64,000 nucleotides of DNA from Amyelois transitella (GCF_032362555.1 NC_083530.1:4804001-4868000), one strand, 5' to 3'; positions 44,001-56,939 are shown, numbered from the stretch's first letter. Made by a program: numbers and translations. The notes: generated from the sequence alone by a model not told the origin.

Positions 44001-45870
44001 AATATTTTTAATATTCATAACGTGTTTTATGCGAATAAATTAAAAACCATAACTTGCACACCATCATAAATCGATGTCTATATATAGCTATCTATAACAA
44101 TCAATTGATCGGAGTAAAGTTGGCAACGCTATAAATTACAAAAATCTGCTACACTTACACACCATTAAGAAAAAAAAACTCATAACCGAGTCCACCGCGT
44201 GTTCAAAGCGGTGGAATGTCTATGGTCGTTCGTTTTTTCTGATGTTCCTTTTTTAAATATTTAAATCGAATCACCCAAATTAAGTAGCCATAAACGGAAT
44301 CAGCTTCCAAATTTGAATATTTTATTCGTGCTTATATGAACTCACGCTTTGATTTGTGCGTGAAAATGTGAATGTGTGTGTGCCAGCCAGTGTGGTTTCA
44401 ATTATCGATAGATAACATCTTTGGTACCAAGTGGTTTAGTTTAATACCTATCTTAATTAATGTGCAAAAAATGAAGTGAGTGTTTAAATGATTTAATTTA
44501 AGTGATAAGTATCTAACTTAATAGAATTAGTTTTGACTTAAATGTTTTTCTAGCGTAGGCATTAATGGGTTATAAATAGTAATGTTTGTTTCCATAATAA
44601 AAGATGAGGAGCATGTAATGAAACCATCACGAGAATATATACCAGAATCATGGGTGATCATGGGACAAAAGATTAGTGGCAGTTTCAGCTTAGCGTATAT
44701 TAACTTTGCGTTTTGTTGCATGCTTATATTGAATGTTTTAAGACGTTTTTAGATCAGATCATCATCTTAGTACACATCAATTGTGTTAACAAACATATCA
44801 ACGATAAAGATCGATATCGACAAAACTTAATGTGACAACAGTCACATCACTACGCCTTTTGTCGCAGCACGCCGCGCGTTGATAAGGAAACATTTTAAAT
44901 TAGTAGAAGAGAAAAAATATTATAAAATTTATTTTTTATTTATGTTTTATCACGCGCACACAAAACGGGTAGCGGCCGGCTACCAGCGCACCGTACCGAT
45001 ATAAATTATATCATTTTTCACTGCGACAAGCCTAACGGACGTAAAAAATGACGTTCCATTGAGTTCCAAGTTTGAAAAGTTTTGCCGCGTTTTTTATTCG
45101 TTTCCGGGCGGCGGGATTCCATTATTAAACTAATTCGTTCCCAACACTATCAGAATTGTTCGGATACATTGCTTGTTTCTGATTGCGTTTTAATATTTCT
45201 GTCATTTTGAGCGCTCATTGGATTTTGTGTTTTAGGAATGATTGAAGGAGTAAGTATATTTTTTTGAGGTGACCTTAAACTCTTTTATTGGTCGATTGAA
45301 AACCTAGTTGGAACCGTGCCGGATTCTACGGTTCATAATAATATAGGAATTTATAATTGTGAGTTTTGGGCCCGTTTATGAATTATGAGGTCCTTGAACT
45401 CACAAATGGGTATTAGTACCTACTATCAAAGGGTGTCAAAATGTCTTTAGCATGATCTGATTAAAAAGTTGTTTGGGCTTATCCCAACTTTAATATTATG
45501 CGGAATTGATTTTGTATGGGAAATCTTCTCGATTTGTTTATTTCTTCTCAGTTAAACTACTGCACCGATTTTGACGAAACTTAATACAAAAGTCTAGACC
45601 TAAAATAAGGACAGACTACTGTTTTGTTAGTTCCTACGGGAATGAAAAAAACGGGAATTTTACATTAACGCGATCGAAGCTGCGGGCGAAATCTAGTTAC
45701 TACTACTACATAAGTCATAAGTACTTAGAGTAAAGCAAAATCGCTTTCCGCATCTGTCCCTGTGTATGTAAGTATGTATGTATCCTTAGATCTTTACAAC
45801 TACTCAACGTGTTTTGATGCAGTTGTTTTTAATAGATAAAGTGATTTAAGAGGACGATTTATATTACATA
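41061..45870. other. Gene-poor stretch; a few GC-richer islands
   Basis: A SINE-like copy at 41760-41910 and an RTE tail near 41700-41750 (cacgggagcgaagctgcggg). A GC-rich, non-repeat island at 42400-42640 ('gaggcggggagcggtaggcc', 'cgctcagcgtcggtgtacgc') could be a promoter region. The rest is AT-rich without recognisable features until the island near 45000. Confidence 0.45.
44860..45249 (+). promoter_or_regulatory. Possible promoter and tiny first coding exon
   Basis: A GC-richer segment ('aaaacgggtagcggccggct', 'cgtttccgggcggcgggatt') is followed by an ATG at 45238 and after four codons (MIEG) by an excellent donor, 'gga|gtaagtata', at 45250. This has the shape of a first exon with long downstream intron, but no continuation was found inside the window, and a four-codon exon is weak evidence. 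Confidence 0.2.
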
Positions 45871-46730
45871 CTAGCTGTGCCCGCGACTTCGTCCGCGTGG
45901 AATAGTTATTTTGGGCATCATATTTATTTTTGCAAACATCCTCCTCGGCTTTATCAATTATAGCTGCTAATTATTATGCGACTTGGCGACGACTTGGCCC
46001 ACATCGTTACCCGCGACGGAACGGAGACCGTATAGTGAGATGAGAGGCCTTTCCCAGTGTGGGATCTTACAGGCTGATACTTTACTTTAAAATAGTAATA
46101 TCTTCTAAGATGCCAGGCGGTCACGCGTATTAGAAAGAACGCTGGTTTGCCGTATTAAATGTTTCGCTGCAAATTGCTTATAACGACTATATCTCAAAAC
46201 CTATTCGTCTGATTTATATACTGTAAATGGCAATTTTAGTCTACATGAAAAGCAGAAAGTAATGAATATATTTATTTGGATAAGGATTAATACTGAATTA
46301 AAGAAAATTGGTTTCAAAATAACTTATGTTTATAATGAAAAAATAATCTTAAAAAATGAACATAAAAGTGGTTATTGTAAGTAAACCTTAAGAGATAGAT
46401 ATATGCTCTCGCGGACTTTTTTGTGGCAAAAAATGAGTACTTCACATCTTTAGTACATTGTTTTACTATATCTTTGTTGGTTTGCGCAGCGTTCGCGTGG
46501 AAAGCTCGCAGATGGCCGACTCATTCAACTTTCACCTGCATTGTTGACGTTTCCCGTAGGAAATCCGGGATAAAATGTAGCCTATAGCCTTCCTCGATAA
46601 ATAGACTATCTAACAGTGAAATAATTATTCAAATCGGTTCAGTAGTTTCTGAGATTAGCGCGTTTAAACAAACAAACAAACAAACAAACAAAACAAACTC
46701 TTCAGCTTTATAATATTAGTATAGATGAAT
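45871..46730 (+). mobile_element. RTE-tail repeat interrupted by other sequence
   Basis: The opening 'ctagctgtgcccgcgacttc' to 'ttttgggcatcat' (45871-45920) and the ending 'ctatagccttcctcgataaa' to 'ttataatattagtatagat' (46575-46727) belong to the 29772 family; the 650 bases between are foreign, including a segment at 45990-46060 (gacggaacggagaccgtata) that looks like a different old element. The CAAA run at 46665-46695 is expanded. Confidence 0.65.
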
Positions 46731-46894
46731 GCTACCCGTGCGAAACTGGGGCGGGTCGCTAGTGATCTATAAATCGGAACGTGTGTTAATTCATCCTCTT
46801 TTTGACCGCAATTTAATTAATTATTAGATTTTGATCTTCAATAAAAAAATATTATAACCTACCTACTACTTAAAGAGTACTGAGAGACATACAT

Positions 46895-47112
46895 AAATAC
46901 TACTAATATGGTCACGTCTATATACCATGCGGGGTAGACAGAGCCAACAGTCTTGAAGACTAAATGGCCACGTTCAGCTATTTGGCCTAATGATAGAATT
47001 GAGATTCAAATAGTGACAGGTTCCTAGCCCATCACCTAAGAAAATCACAAGTTTATAAATCCCGCCTCGCCTTTTACGTCATCCATGGGAAAGAGATGGA
47101 GTGGCTTCTTAA
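46895..47112 (-). mobile_element. SINE-like repeat, minus
   Basis: 'ggtcacgtctatataccatg' to 'tgggaaagagatggagtggc', missing the extreme 5' end. Confidence 0.8.
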
Positions 47113-47354
47113 TATAATTGATTTAAATATATAAACTTACATAAATATGAGTACACACAATTGTTATTAGAATCATCCCAATTTGTCCCTTCTAGATGTT
47201 CCCAGATCTATGTCATGGCCATTGCCGGTGGTCCCTAGTGTACTATAGTATATTATAGGTAGTATAGCGTAGTATTATACTAGCACATATTATAACGACT
47301 CGAAAAACTAGTTACTCGTTACACCGGTTCAGAAGCGTTGGTGTTATGTAAGTA

Positions 47355-47568
47355 CTAGAGGCCGCCCGCGACTTCGTCCGCATGGAAACCCTATCAATCC
47401 CGCGGGAACTCTGGGATAAAAAGCCTATGTGTTATTCTGGGTCTTCAGCTACCTACATACCAAATTTCATGGTAATCGGTTCAGTAGTTTTTGCGTGAAA
47501 GAGTAACAAACATCCATACATCCATACAAACTTTCGCCTTTATAATAGTAGTAGGATAGTAGTAGGAT
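47355..47568 (+). mobile_element. RTE-tail repeat, full copy
   Basis: Almost identical to 13225-13438, differing visibly by loss of 'tagta' after 'ataaaaag', and with the end 'atagtagtaggat' duplicated. Confidence 0.85.
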
Positions 47569-48067
47569 GTAGTTTAAGAGTCAATTACCTATAGCACCTA
47601 ATACAATGTCTATACTAGCATCCGTACGCGGATCTGTTCCTGCTAAGTTGTAGTAAGGTAAATTCTTCCTTTAGTAGGTAGGAGTATTATTCTCCGGGAT
47701 ATTTCTAATTGATTCTCGTTAGTTTAAGGAACAGGTGATAGGAATAGCGGCGTTAGAAAAAAAATCTCTTTGTTTTTATGGGTCTTACGACCATTTTGTG
47801 CTTGTGTCAACGAAATGACAAAGGAATTTTAAATTCTCCTTAGATTTTCATCAGTATTGAATAAATTTTATTTTACACCGAAATGTTAGTCCTTATTTTT
47901 TAAATATTTGATGTGAGAACTACTTTGCGTTTTGCATTTTATGTGATAGGTAGGCAGTAACCGAAAAAGAAACCTCGCATCAAAAACTCAAGAGACGTGA
48001 CCTGATCGAAAATTCGTAAGTCTGTCGTCCGGTTTGCGCATAGAATAAATGTTATTGGGTGTCAGTT

Positions 48068-48376
48068 TCATTTTATAACATAACCCCTGCGGGGTAGACA
48101 GAGCCAACAGTCATCTAAAGACCACGTTCAGTTGTTTGACTTAATGATAGAATTGAGATTCAAATAGTGACAAATTGCTAGTCCATCGCCTAAAAGAGGA
48201 ACCCCAAGTATATAAGCCTATCCCTTAGTCGCCTTTTACGACATCCATGGGAAAGAGATGAAGTGGTCAGCAGTGCGCAGTGGTACCAACTTTATGTGAC
48301 GTCAATAAATGATATGTGACGTCAATAAGTGATACCTTGTATCCAAGTTTGAAAATAAATCTATTCTATTCTATTC
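48068..48376 (-). mobile_element. SINE-like repeat (minus) next to a LINE-3'-end piece
   Basis: 48068-48270 is a reversed SINE-like copy (ctgcggggtagacagagcca to gggaaagagatgaagtgg); 48295-48376 is a plus LINE-3'-end piece with 'atgtgacgtcaataa' doubled and a 'ctattctattctatt' tail. Confidence 0.75.
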
Positions 48377-50215
48377 ATGATTTATCGACGTCTCCGTAAG
48401 ACCAGCGTAGGGTGTTGTAAAATGCCTCGACACAAGCTGAGTGGACGTTGTATTAGTACCTATTACAATTTTGGCAACTGTTTGTTTTTACTTCAACTAA
48501 TCTTTAGTGTAAGATATATTTGTGTGATGCTAATGAACTTTAATTCGTTCATTCAAGACCAAAGTACCTGCGGAAGGTCCACGGACTAGATAAATAAAGT
48601 GGAGAATAAGAAGAATGTTCACCAGCAGCTCTGCCATAAAGAGCCGCGTCCCGTGCCACAGACACACTCGACAAAATATCGTAAATTCATGCGGCCGCAC
48701 TGAAAATTAAAAAAAAAAGAACTGTATTTAAAATATATCTCACTTTTGTTGGTCGCCGACTTTGGTAAGAAGTGGACATACCGATCGGAAAAAATATTTT
48801 TTACTAGCCCAAGGCCGCGTCTTCGTTCGCGTGGCTGAACGATTTTGAGTTAAGGTGTAATTTCTATTCTACCTATAGTTCAGCTGGACCACCATAGTGC
48901 TGCATCATGTGTTCCAGATATTCGATTTTTGAACCTTATCAGAAATTGAGTTAAAATAAATCTGTCAACATTATATACAAACCTTATCAGAAATTGATTT
49001 AAAATAAATCTGTCAACATCCACACCTAAGGAGAGGAGCTCGGGATGCACCTAAGACCATCTTGTATTGGGTACCTAAGTGAGGTTTTTACATGACCACC
49101 GACACTTATTAGCAATTAACAAATTTGTCTCATGTCTTAAACTTTTTTTAGTTGCCAAAGTTAATAATCTAGGGAAACTTAAATGTTGAGAACATTAAGA
49201 TTAAGATAGTTGTAGCCCATTCCTACATACCATACCTACATAATAAAATCTCCGTCACTCACGGGGAAGACAGAATTTGAATTCAAATACCGACAAACAA
49301 AAACAAATCGACATCATTTGAGGAAAAAGTTCTAAAGTAAAAGTAATCATAACTCTTAATAATAAAAAGAAAAAAGAAACACAAAACTATCTCTTGAAAA
49401 CGCGTTTTAAAGAACTGGCAAAGAACGTTTTTTTTTTTAAGTCGCGTCCTGTCTGGCGAAATGGTCATCTTTTTCATTGCAAATATGACAAAGACAAAAT
49501 TCAAGGAAGGCTCCGTTTATCTACATTCCGATTGCTAAAAATTTATAAGAAACAGACGTTGGCTTACATACCCTTTCTTAAAACGAAAGGTAAAATTGTG
49601 TCGAAGTACTGGGATGCCTTTGCCACAATTGAAATAAAAAATCAATTATTACTCACTTGCCTTCAAAAGAATGTTCTTATGAAAAACGAAATTGCGCCTT
49701 CCCTAAAAACCAAAACAATTGTTTGTAACCAGTCTGTGAAATATTGCAAATGGTTGCAAAAAAAAACAAGCCCGACTTACTAATACATATTATAAATACC
49801 TACGAAAGAATGTTTATTTGTTTGGAAACAGATGGAATGGTCTTATCCTAAAGTACTGAGAACCACACGGCACAACGATAACTTTATATATAAAAAATCC
49901 AGATTTTCATTGAGCATAGAGTGAAAATAATATTTAATTTTATAGACTTGTCCACATATGGCTATCGTTCATTAGCCACACAAAACCAATGACATTAAAC
50001 ATTCCAATAGTTCATGCCAAAAGAACATAACTTCGAACTCCAAAAACCTAAAAGCAATCATAACGTTATTGCATAAAGCTTTAAATAGCATAGCAAAGAT
50101 CCAATAATAAAGTCTTTGTCATAGGTGTGAATCTTTTGACATTTGAAAATGTAGGTATTGGAAGGCGAGTTTAAATTTGATATTTTTTCAATATGGAACT
50201 TCATCACAGAAATAT
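48377..50215. other. No gene recognised
   Basis: AT-rich. A local duplication of 'ccttatcagaaattgagtta' / 'aaataaatctgtcaaca' (48936-48976 and 48982-49020) and an RTE-like opening near 48805 (ctagcccaaggccgcgtctt). A 129-codon open frame at 49394-49783 is Lys-rich and has no recognisable domain; I regard it as doubtful. Confidence 0.45.
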
Positions 50216-50219
50216 GAAT

Positions 50220-51160
50220 TACTAGCTTTTGCCCGCGGCTTCGCCCGCGCAAATGTATTTTAGATTATAAGGATACGCCATAAAATTTCACCCATTTTTA
50301 ATCCCGTATCGTGCGGGACTTGTTTTAAGTTTATATTTGATTTAAATTCATATGGCTTCTCCCGTCTTTTCTCGTTCTGTTCCGTCCCGTCCCAACCTGT
50401 TGTGTCCCGTCCTGTCCCGTCCAGTCCTATCCTGTCCCATCCCATCCTATTAAGTGCCATCCTGTTTTCCGCAACTAGTACGTATTTTTACTAACCAATA
50501 TTTAAGACTTCTCGCACGTCGACACTTATTTTTCGCCCTAGAGATGCAGTTTTCAAAATCCAATGATTTAATGATTATTTCATACTTACAAAAATTTAAT
50601 TCTAAAATTTCATGTGCCCAACGTTAAAATTGATTGATAATTAAAATTTCATACAAATTAAAACCCCTATTTCACCGCGATAGGAATGCAATTTTAAAAA
50701 TCTTATTAGTGTATTCGAATTTTTTACTAAACAAATCTAACATTTCCTGTGTCCAACATTACAAATGACAAAGTTATCAAAATCGGTCTAGCGGTTAGGC
50801 CGTAAAAGCGGAACGATGATTCACCCCCCCTTTAACTATTTTTGGAGGTTTTTTTTTTTTTAAAAAAAGTAGCCTATGTTTGAACGCGTATCATAATCTA
50901 TATGCATTTCAAATTTCATTAAAATCGGTTCAGCGGTTCAGGCGTGAAAGCCGATCGATGATTTTCATACAAACTTTCAACCCCCCATTTGACTATTTTG
51001 GGGGTCGATTTTTGAAAAAAAAGTAGCCTATGTTTGAACGCGGGTTTTAAACTATATACATACCAAATTTCATCAAAATCGGTTCAGTGGTTCGGCCGAG
51101 AAAGAGGAACAGACAGACAGACAGGCTTTCGCATTTATAATATTAGTATACGGATTTATA
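50220..51160 (+). mobile_element. RTE-tail repeat with internal TCCCG minisatellite, copy A
   Basis: From 'actagcttttgcccgcggct' to 'cgcatttataatattagtat', with the recurrent 'tcaaaatcggt' and 'gtagcctatgtttgaacgcg' motifs. Inside at 50355-50455 is a degenerate 5- and 10-bp repeat of 'gtcccgtcct' type. The matching copy is at 58856. Confidence 0.75.
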
Positions 51161-51449
51161 ATTTTAGTACGGATACTTATTATTCAAAATTTCTTCACGA
51201 ATATTCCATGCTGGTTCTATAGCAAAAAAAAAACAGTGTGAGCCAACTGCTTCTCTTTTCTTGCAGACTGACCAAGTTAATCAAGGCTTTTAATAGAACA
51301 AAAATGCGCCCGCCTAAAATTAAAACCTTATTATCATTCAGTCACATGGGAATTTCGTGTAATCCACTCTCGATTCACCCCCAGGCCACATAGCAACCTA
51401 CTTGCCATTTTTAAAGTTTTAGACAGAGCGGCCTTGTAGTTTCCGCCAA

Positions 51450-51965
51450 AATTAAAAAGTAGAATAGGAACACTCCACCTCTTTCCCATGGATGTCGTAA
51501 AGGCGACTAGGGGATAGGCTTATAGACTTGGGATTCTTTATCGCCTTTAAATAAGAGTCTGGAGAAGCACATAGCGTACTTTTCATGCTGGTAAAAACTA
51601 AAGTTCCCGTGGGATTTGCGAAAAACCTGCACTTTGTGGCGCTTAATAAGCGCGAATCTGCGGGCAAAAGTTAGAACACGTAAAACTAATAACAAATTGA
51701 CGATGGATTAGCAATCTGATACCTGAATCTCAGTTCCAATATACAGTCATCTAGATAAACGTATTGCGACTCTGTTTACCCTGGAAGGGACAACGTCGTG
51801 GTTTTTGTCCAACTATCTGCGACTGACTCACTTCAGTACCTCAGGTATCTCATAACGGACAAAAGATTATTCAGTTTCAAAAACACATGTTCCATCCCAA
51901 ATATCATAAATGCGAAAGAGAGTTTTTTTTTTCTATTGGTGCTGGGAACCACACGGCACAATGTA
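51450..51965. mobile_element. SINE-like repeat pieces and a 'cgtgggatttgcg' repeat
   Basis: 51462-51540 is a plus piece ('gaataggaacactccacctc' to 'acttgggattcttta'); 51545-51670 matches an old repeat also at 11600 and 55070 ('aagttcccgtgggatttgcg'); 51935-51960 is the reversed 5' end (gctgggaaccacacggcac). Confidence 0.6.
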
Positions 51966-52099
51966 TTTCATTAGGCCACACGTAGAACCTACCTTCATGT
52001 CGGTTTAGACTGTGTCAAATCACATATCTAACGTTGTATTTAAGAAGGGTTCTGAAAATCATATAATAATTATAATATGTACTTATTCATGCATTCATA

Positions 52100-52357
52100 C
52101 ATACATATGGTCACGTCTATATCCCTTACGGGGTAGACAGAGCCAACAGTCTTGAAAACACTGAATGGCCACGTTCAGCTATTTGGCTTAATGATAGAAT
52201 TGAGATTCAAATAGTGACAGGTTGCTAGCCCATCGACTAAAAAAGAATCCCAAGTTTGTAAGCCTATCCCTTAGTCGCCTTTTACGACATCCATGGGAAA
52301 GAGATGGAGTGGTACTATTCTTTTTTGTATTGGTGCCGGGAACCACACGGCACCATA
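52100..52357 (-). mobile_element. SINE-like repeat, full copy, minus
   Basis: Tail 'catacatatggtcacgtcta' to 'gccgggaaccacacggcacc'; very close to the copies at 31227 and 34718. Confidence 0.85.
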
Positions 52358-52491
52358 TATGTACCTATATACTTATGTTTTAATGATTTCACAGTTTTGA
52401 AGGTGGCGGTAAACGCTTAAGTATTAATCCTTAACAATAGCTTTTTTTATAAAAACGAAGATTATCCTATTTTAAAAGACTACTTAGTGAA

Positions 52492-52660
52492 AGGCTTAAC
52501 AACTTGGGATTCTTCTTTTAGGCGATGGGCTTGCAACCTGTCACTATTTAAATCTCAATTCCATCATTGAGCCATACAGCTGAACGTGGCCTTTCAGTCT
52601 TTTCGAGATTGTGTGCTCTGTCTACCCCGTACGGGATCAACACGTGACTATATGTATGAT
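52492..52660 (+). mobile_element. SINE-like repeat, 5'-truncated
   Basis: 'aaggcttaacaacttgggat' to 'acacgtgactatatgtatg'. Confidence 0.75.
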
Positions 52661-53880
52661 CATCCCATTATAAGAGAGAATAAAAAAAATATATTCAAGT
52701 AAATTGTGTAAAGGTGGTCTTCAAGTCTATTTTACGTAGGTAATTATACTTATACTTTTACCAGTAGACTCCATATCTATTTCAGTGTAATTTACCTAAT
52801 TTGGGTCATAAACTAAATTCTAAACAAATGAGATAAAATAGTTTTGTTATTCAAAAACAAATTACAAAATGTTTTTAGTGTGTGCGTGTGGAATATGTGT
52901 GGAATACCTACCTATATATAGGTAGGGTAGGTAGGTAGGTTCCTTCGCGCTATTGTCTCACTTTCAAAACAAGTACATTTGTTCATGCCGAATAAAACCA
53001 CAGTTAAACGCACAACACTATAGATAATGTATTTTTTTTTTGTGGTCTATGTTCTTTTTTGTTTATGTCCGAAACAAAACTTTCTTTATTGTTCGTAGTC
53101 CATATTTTATAACTCTCATTTCACGGAAGCATTATACTCATTCTTTGGAATAAACAAAAGCGTGCTGTCTTTATGAAATTATTGGTATTTACAATACCAA
53201 TAATTTTACAATACCAATAATTTTTTTTGTTGTGGTTTTTCTATTATTACCTTTTATGGGGAATTATCAATAGGTTTTATTAGGGTTTCGTGCCTGAAAG
53301 GTAAAAACGGAACTCATCTCATTATCTCTTTAACTGCATCTCATAAAGGGTTCATAAGGTAAAACATCCGAAAGCCGTTAAATTTTGGAAACGTCTGAAT
53401 TTGCAAGTCTCTCGGGCTCAAACAATAAGTCTTACAACAACATATTATACGCCACTAATTAGATAATTTAATTTAGTTTTCATGTAAATAAATATAAATA
53501 TTATGATGAAATAATATAGGTAGCAAAACATAAAAGACCTGTTTTTTATCTCAGTAACCATTCAATTTGTACCAATAACCATTATATGTCCCAGAATCCG
53601 GTAAATAATGTCTCGATTTTGAACTCTTATTACAAGCGAATAAAGCTCACAAAAAATGAGTGTTCGTTTGTCTGGAAACTATCAACGCTGTAAATAAAGG
53701 GTTAGTTCTTGAGCAAATAAAATACGATAAATTCAATGAAAATGAATATTCTACACTATTTCTGTATTGGTTATTGGATATTATTCCATAATTATAACAT
53801 ATTGTATGTTAATTTTATATAGGTCTAAAAAAACAAAGAGTAGATATATATATAGATATTCGTAGATAAAACTCTTTTAA
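52661..53880. other. No gene recognised
   Basis: AT-rich, with a 'taggtaggtagg' run near 52920-52940 and a small duplication 'acaataccaataatttt' at 53190-53222. Confidence 0.5.
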
Positions 53881-53884
53881 AGAA

Positions 53885-54145
53885 ATGCTGCAGCATAGTT
53901 TGTTACCGTTTTTTCTGCACTAACGCTTTGGAAGCGGCAGTAAACTTAGTTTTAAGTCATTTATTTGACGTCATCGAATGTTGTGTAACCAAAACACTTC
54001 ATATCTCTTAATAATTGTCATCTCTTTTGGTTTCACAACAGTGGTTGACGAAAAATAAATTACTTAAAACTAAGTTTACCTACTGCCGCTTCCAGAGCGT
54101 CAGTGTAGAAGAAGCGGTAACAAACTGCACTGCAACATTTTCTTT
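53885..54145. repeat. 260-bp palindromic element
   Basis: The left arm ('atgctgcagcatagtttgtt', 'ctttggaagcggcagtaaac', 'tttaagtcatttatttgacg') and right arm ('aataaattacttaaaactaa', 'actgccgcttccagagcg', 'gtaacaaactgcactgcaac') are inverted copies around a centre near 54015 ('accaaaacacttcat' / 'ctcttttggttt'). Half-copies are at 40905 and 58738, suggesting a foldback MITE. Confidence 0.75.
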
Positions 54146-54764
54146 TTGAACAAATTAGTCAAGTTGTCCACACCACGAGGACCCATTGCCTTCCAGGCTT
54201 CGATGGAAGACCATTCGGCACCGACAGCTTTCACGCTACGAAGTACAGAGTAAACATGTCTAAGAACACTCGCTAGTAAGTCACCTTTAATCCGAAGAAC
54301 ATTAATTTTAAATCGCTTCATCCGTTTGTGAGCTATGATGCCACAGACGGGCAGACACGTCAAACTTGTAACACCCCTCATATTTCGTCGGGGGTTAAAA
54401 ATACTTACAACCTAATACTTTATTATGGTACTAATTTAATATTTACAACACTGCATATTTTAGCCTGAAAGTGTATGAGTAAAGTATATTATTGGAAGCT
54501 GTTGTTGCCAAAAATATTTTTTTTTATAATTCTATTATTATTTAAGTTAATTATTAATATTTTACGGAGCCTATGATTTTTTTGGCCCTATTTTATGGAG
54601 TTAAAGGATCTTTCTTTTATTTAAATATTTTCTTCCAGGTACTAAGACCGCTCATAAATTTAAAAACATAGGTATCTTTTGTTCGAGCCCAAATTGTACT
54701 GTCACGAGCAGTTTGAATTTAGTAATAAAACATCAAATCGTTATGATTCAATATTATCGTAAAA

Positions 54765-54962
54765 GACATAGGCGACTAAGGGATATGCTTATATACTTGG
54801 GATTCTTCCTAAAGGTGATGGGCTAGCAACCTGTCACTATTTACATCACAATTCTATCATTACGCCAAGCGGCTGAACGTGGCCTTTCTGTCTTTTGATG
54901 TATGTTGGCTCGGTCTACCCCGCAAGGGATATAGACGTGACCATATGTACTTATGTATGTAT
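54765..54962 (+). mobile_element. SINE-like repeat, 5'-truncated
   Basis: 'ataggcgactaagggatatg' to the ATGT tail. Confidence 0.8.
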
Positions 54963-55479
54963 CTTTCAATTACAGACATCGGTTAGTTAGTATCCTAACT
55001 AATATTACCTATATGTGGGAAAGTAGATTTATTTGTTTGTTTATATAACTAAGGGTCTGGAGAAGGACCTTTTTACTTTTCGTCTCGGTAAAAAAGTAAA
55101 TTCCCGTGGGATTTAGGAAAAACCTATATTGTTTTGAGGTGACGCATAATACGCGTGTGTAAGTGCCGCTGAATTTGCACGAGCGATATGTATCGAATAG
55201 ATAGAGATAAATATCATTATCATAACAATATTGATTTGAGGTAATTTACCTGAATTTTGGTTCCCGTGAAAAATTTCAATTAGAATGTCAGTAGGTATTA
55301 TAAGTCAGGTCTTCTAAGCTGTCATTATACCAAGTTTGGGAGAACTCCATGAGCATACCTTTCTTTACACTTTCCTGTCGAGGGCCTGCTGGAAGAAATT
55401 TTGCTAGTAAGTAATAAGTAGTGCCCTTGTACTGAATTTCTCCTTATTTTAAGTATTATTCTTATTTGATGTACATAAA

Positions 55480-55735
55480 TTTATACTAATATGATAAAGG
55501 TGAAGAGTTTGTTTGAACGCGCTTATCTCAGGAACAGCTGGTTTAAATTTAAAAATTATTTTTGTGTTTAATAGAACATTTATCGAGGAAGGCTTTTGGC
55601 TATATAACATCACGCTGCCTATTAGGAGCGAAGAAATAATGGAAAATGTGAAAAAAACCGGGAAAATTATACCTCTTTGAGGGCTTCAATGATGACCAAA
55701 ATAACTATTCCAAGAAGTCGCGGGCACAGCTATAT
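55480..55735 (-). mobile_element. RTE-tail repeat, full copy, minus
   Basis: Reverse of the 29772 family: 'tatactaatatgataaaggt' end, 'gtttgaacgcgcttatctca', 'ccaaaataactattcca' and 'agtcgcgggcacagct'. Confidence 0.8.
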
Positions 55736-56096
55736 ACATATAAATAAATAAGTCGAGCATAGACAAACCAAATTGCGACCACCCAGAAAGAATTGCAACT
55801 TTGACGGTATATTTGCCGTCAGTAGAACAAAAGTTTGGTTCGCCGACACGAAAGACGAAAGCCATATAAATATCTTTCGTCTTACACTCATCGAAATATT
55901 GTGTGGTTATTGTTAACAATAAACAAACGTTTGTGCTAATATTATTGTCAAGATGCCAGTGATGTATAAAGTCATAACTCATTTCTCTTTAGACTTAGAA
56001 GAGTTGACATTAAACAAAAAATGTTTACGAACCATTGCGACCGATTTCGCTATGTTTGGTCTTAGAAATACAGAAAAAAAATGCTTCGTTATAGAA

Positions 56097-56592
56097 ATAA
56101 AAATAATAGTTTAAAAAAAACTAAAATACTACGCTTTTATTGCTAATCAAACTAAAAAATAGAAAATAAAACTTAATGACAAAGGAATTATAAAACAGTA
56201 GTAGCAAGTCGAACAATCAGTTATAGTCAATTACCTCCGATTAAAATTATAACAAAATTAAATTTATAAACAAAACAATTTAAATCTGAGTAAAAAGCGT
56301 GGGGTGCCTGATGTAATAAATATTAAAATCATTCTATTAGCATATATTTATGACAAGAGAGTTATGAAAATGAAGTAAAATGCACCCCACGCTTTTTACT
56401 CTGATTTAAATTGTTTTGTTTATAAATTTAATTTTGTTATAATTTTAATCGGAGGTAATTGACTATAACTGATTGTTCGACTTGCTACTACTGTTTTATA
56501 ATTCCTTTGTCATTAAGTTTTATTTTCTATTTTTTAGTTTGATTAGCAATAAAAGCGTAGTTTTTTTGTTTTTTTTAAACTATTATTTATTT
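56097..56592. repeat. Long near-perfect inverted repeat (about 210-bp arms)
   Basis: Arms 56097-56307 and 56382-56592 are reverse complements with few mismatches and a 74-base loop (56308-56381). The inner ends are 'aaaaagcgtggggtgc' and 'gcaccccacgcttttt'; the outer ends include 'ctacgcttttattgctaatc'. The outer part of the right arm is repeated once more at 56588-56655. No ORF. It could be a foldback MITE or a locus giving a long hairpin RNA. Confidence 0.9.
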
Positions 56593-56784
56593 TCTATTTT
56601 TTAGTTCGATTAGCAATAAAACGCGTAGTTTTTTAGTTTTTTTATACAATTATTTTTTGGAAGTTAACACTTCTAGTATAACTATCTTACTAGAAAAGAC
56701 TTTCGCAACCATGCGCCCATCGCCGGAGGTTTTCACAACTAACTTTCTTAAAGTTATATGTATATAATATTCTCATCATCATGA

Positions 56785-56938
56785 TTCTTTTTTAGGCGAT
56801 GGGCTTGCAACCTGTCACTATTTGAATCTCAATTCTATCTTAAAGCCAAATAGCTGAACGTGGCCTATCAGTCTTTACAAGACTGTTGGCTCTGTCTACC
56901 CCGCAAGGGATATAGACGTGATTATATGTATGTATGAT
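56785..56938 (+). mobile_element. SINE-like repeat, 5'-truncated
   Basis: 'gattcttttttaggcgatgg' to the ATGT tail, ending 'gtatgtatgatg'. Confidence 0.85.
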
Positions 56939-56939
56939 G

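Noticed and set aside
49394..49783. 129-codon Lys-rich open frame
   Set aside because: No ATG at the frame start, no recognisable domain, low-complexity AT-rich composition and no splice context; chance ORF more likely.
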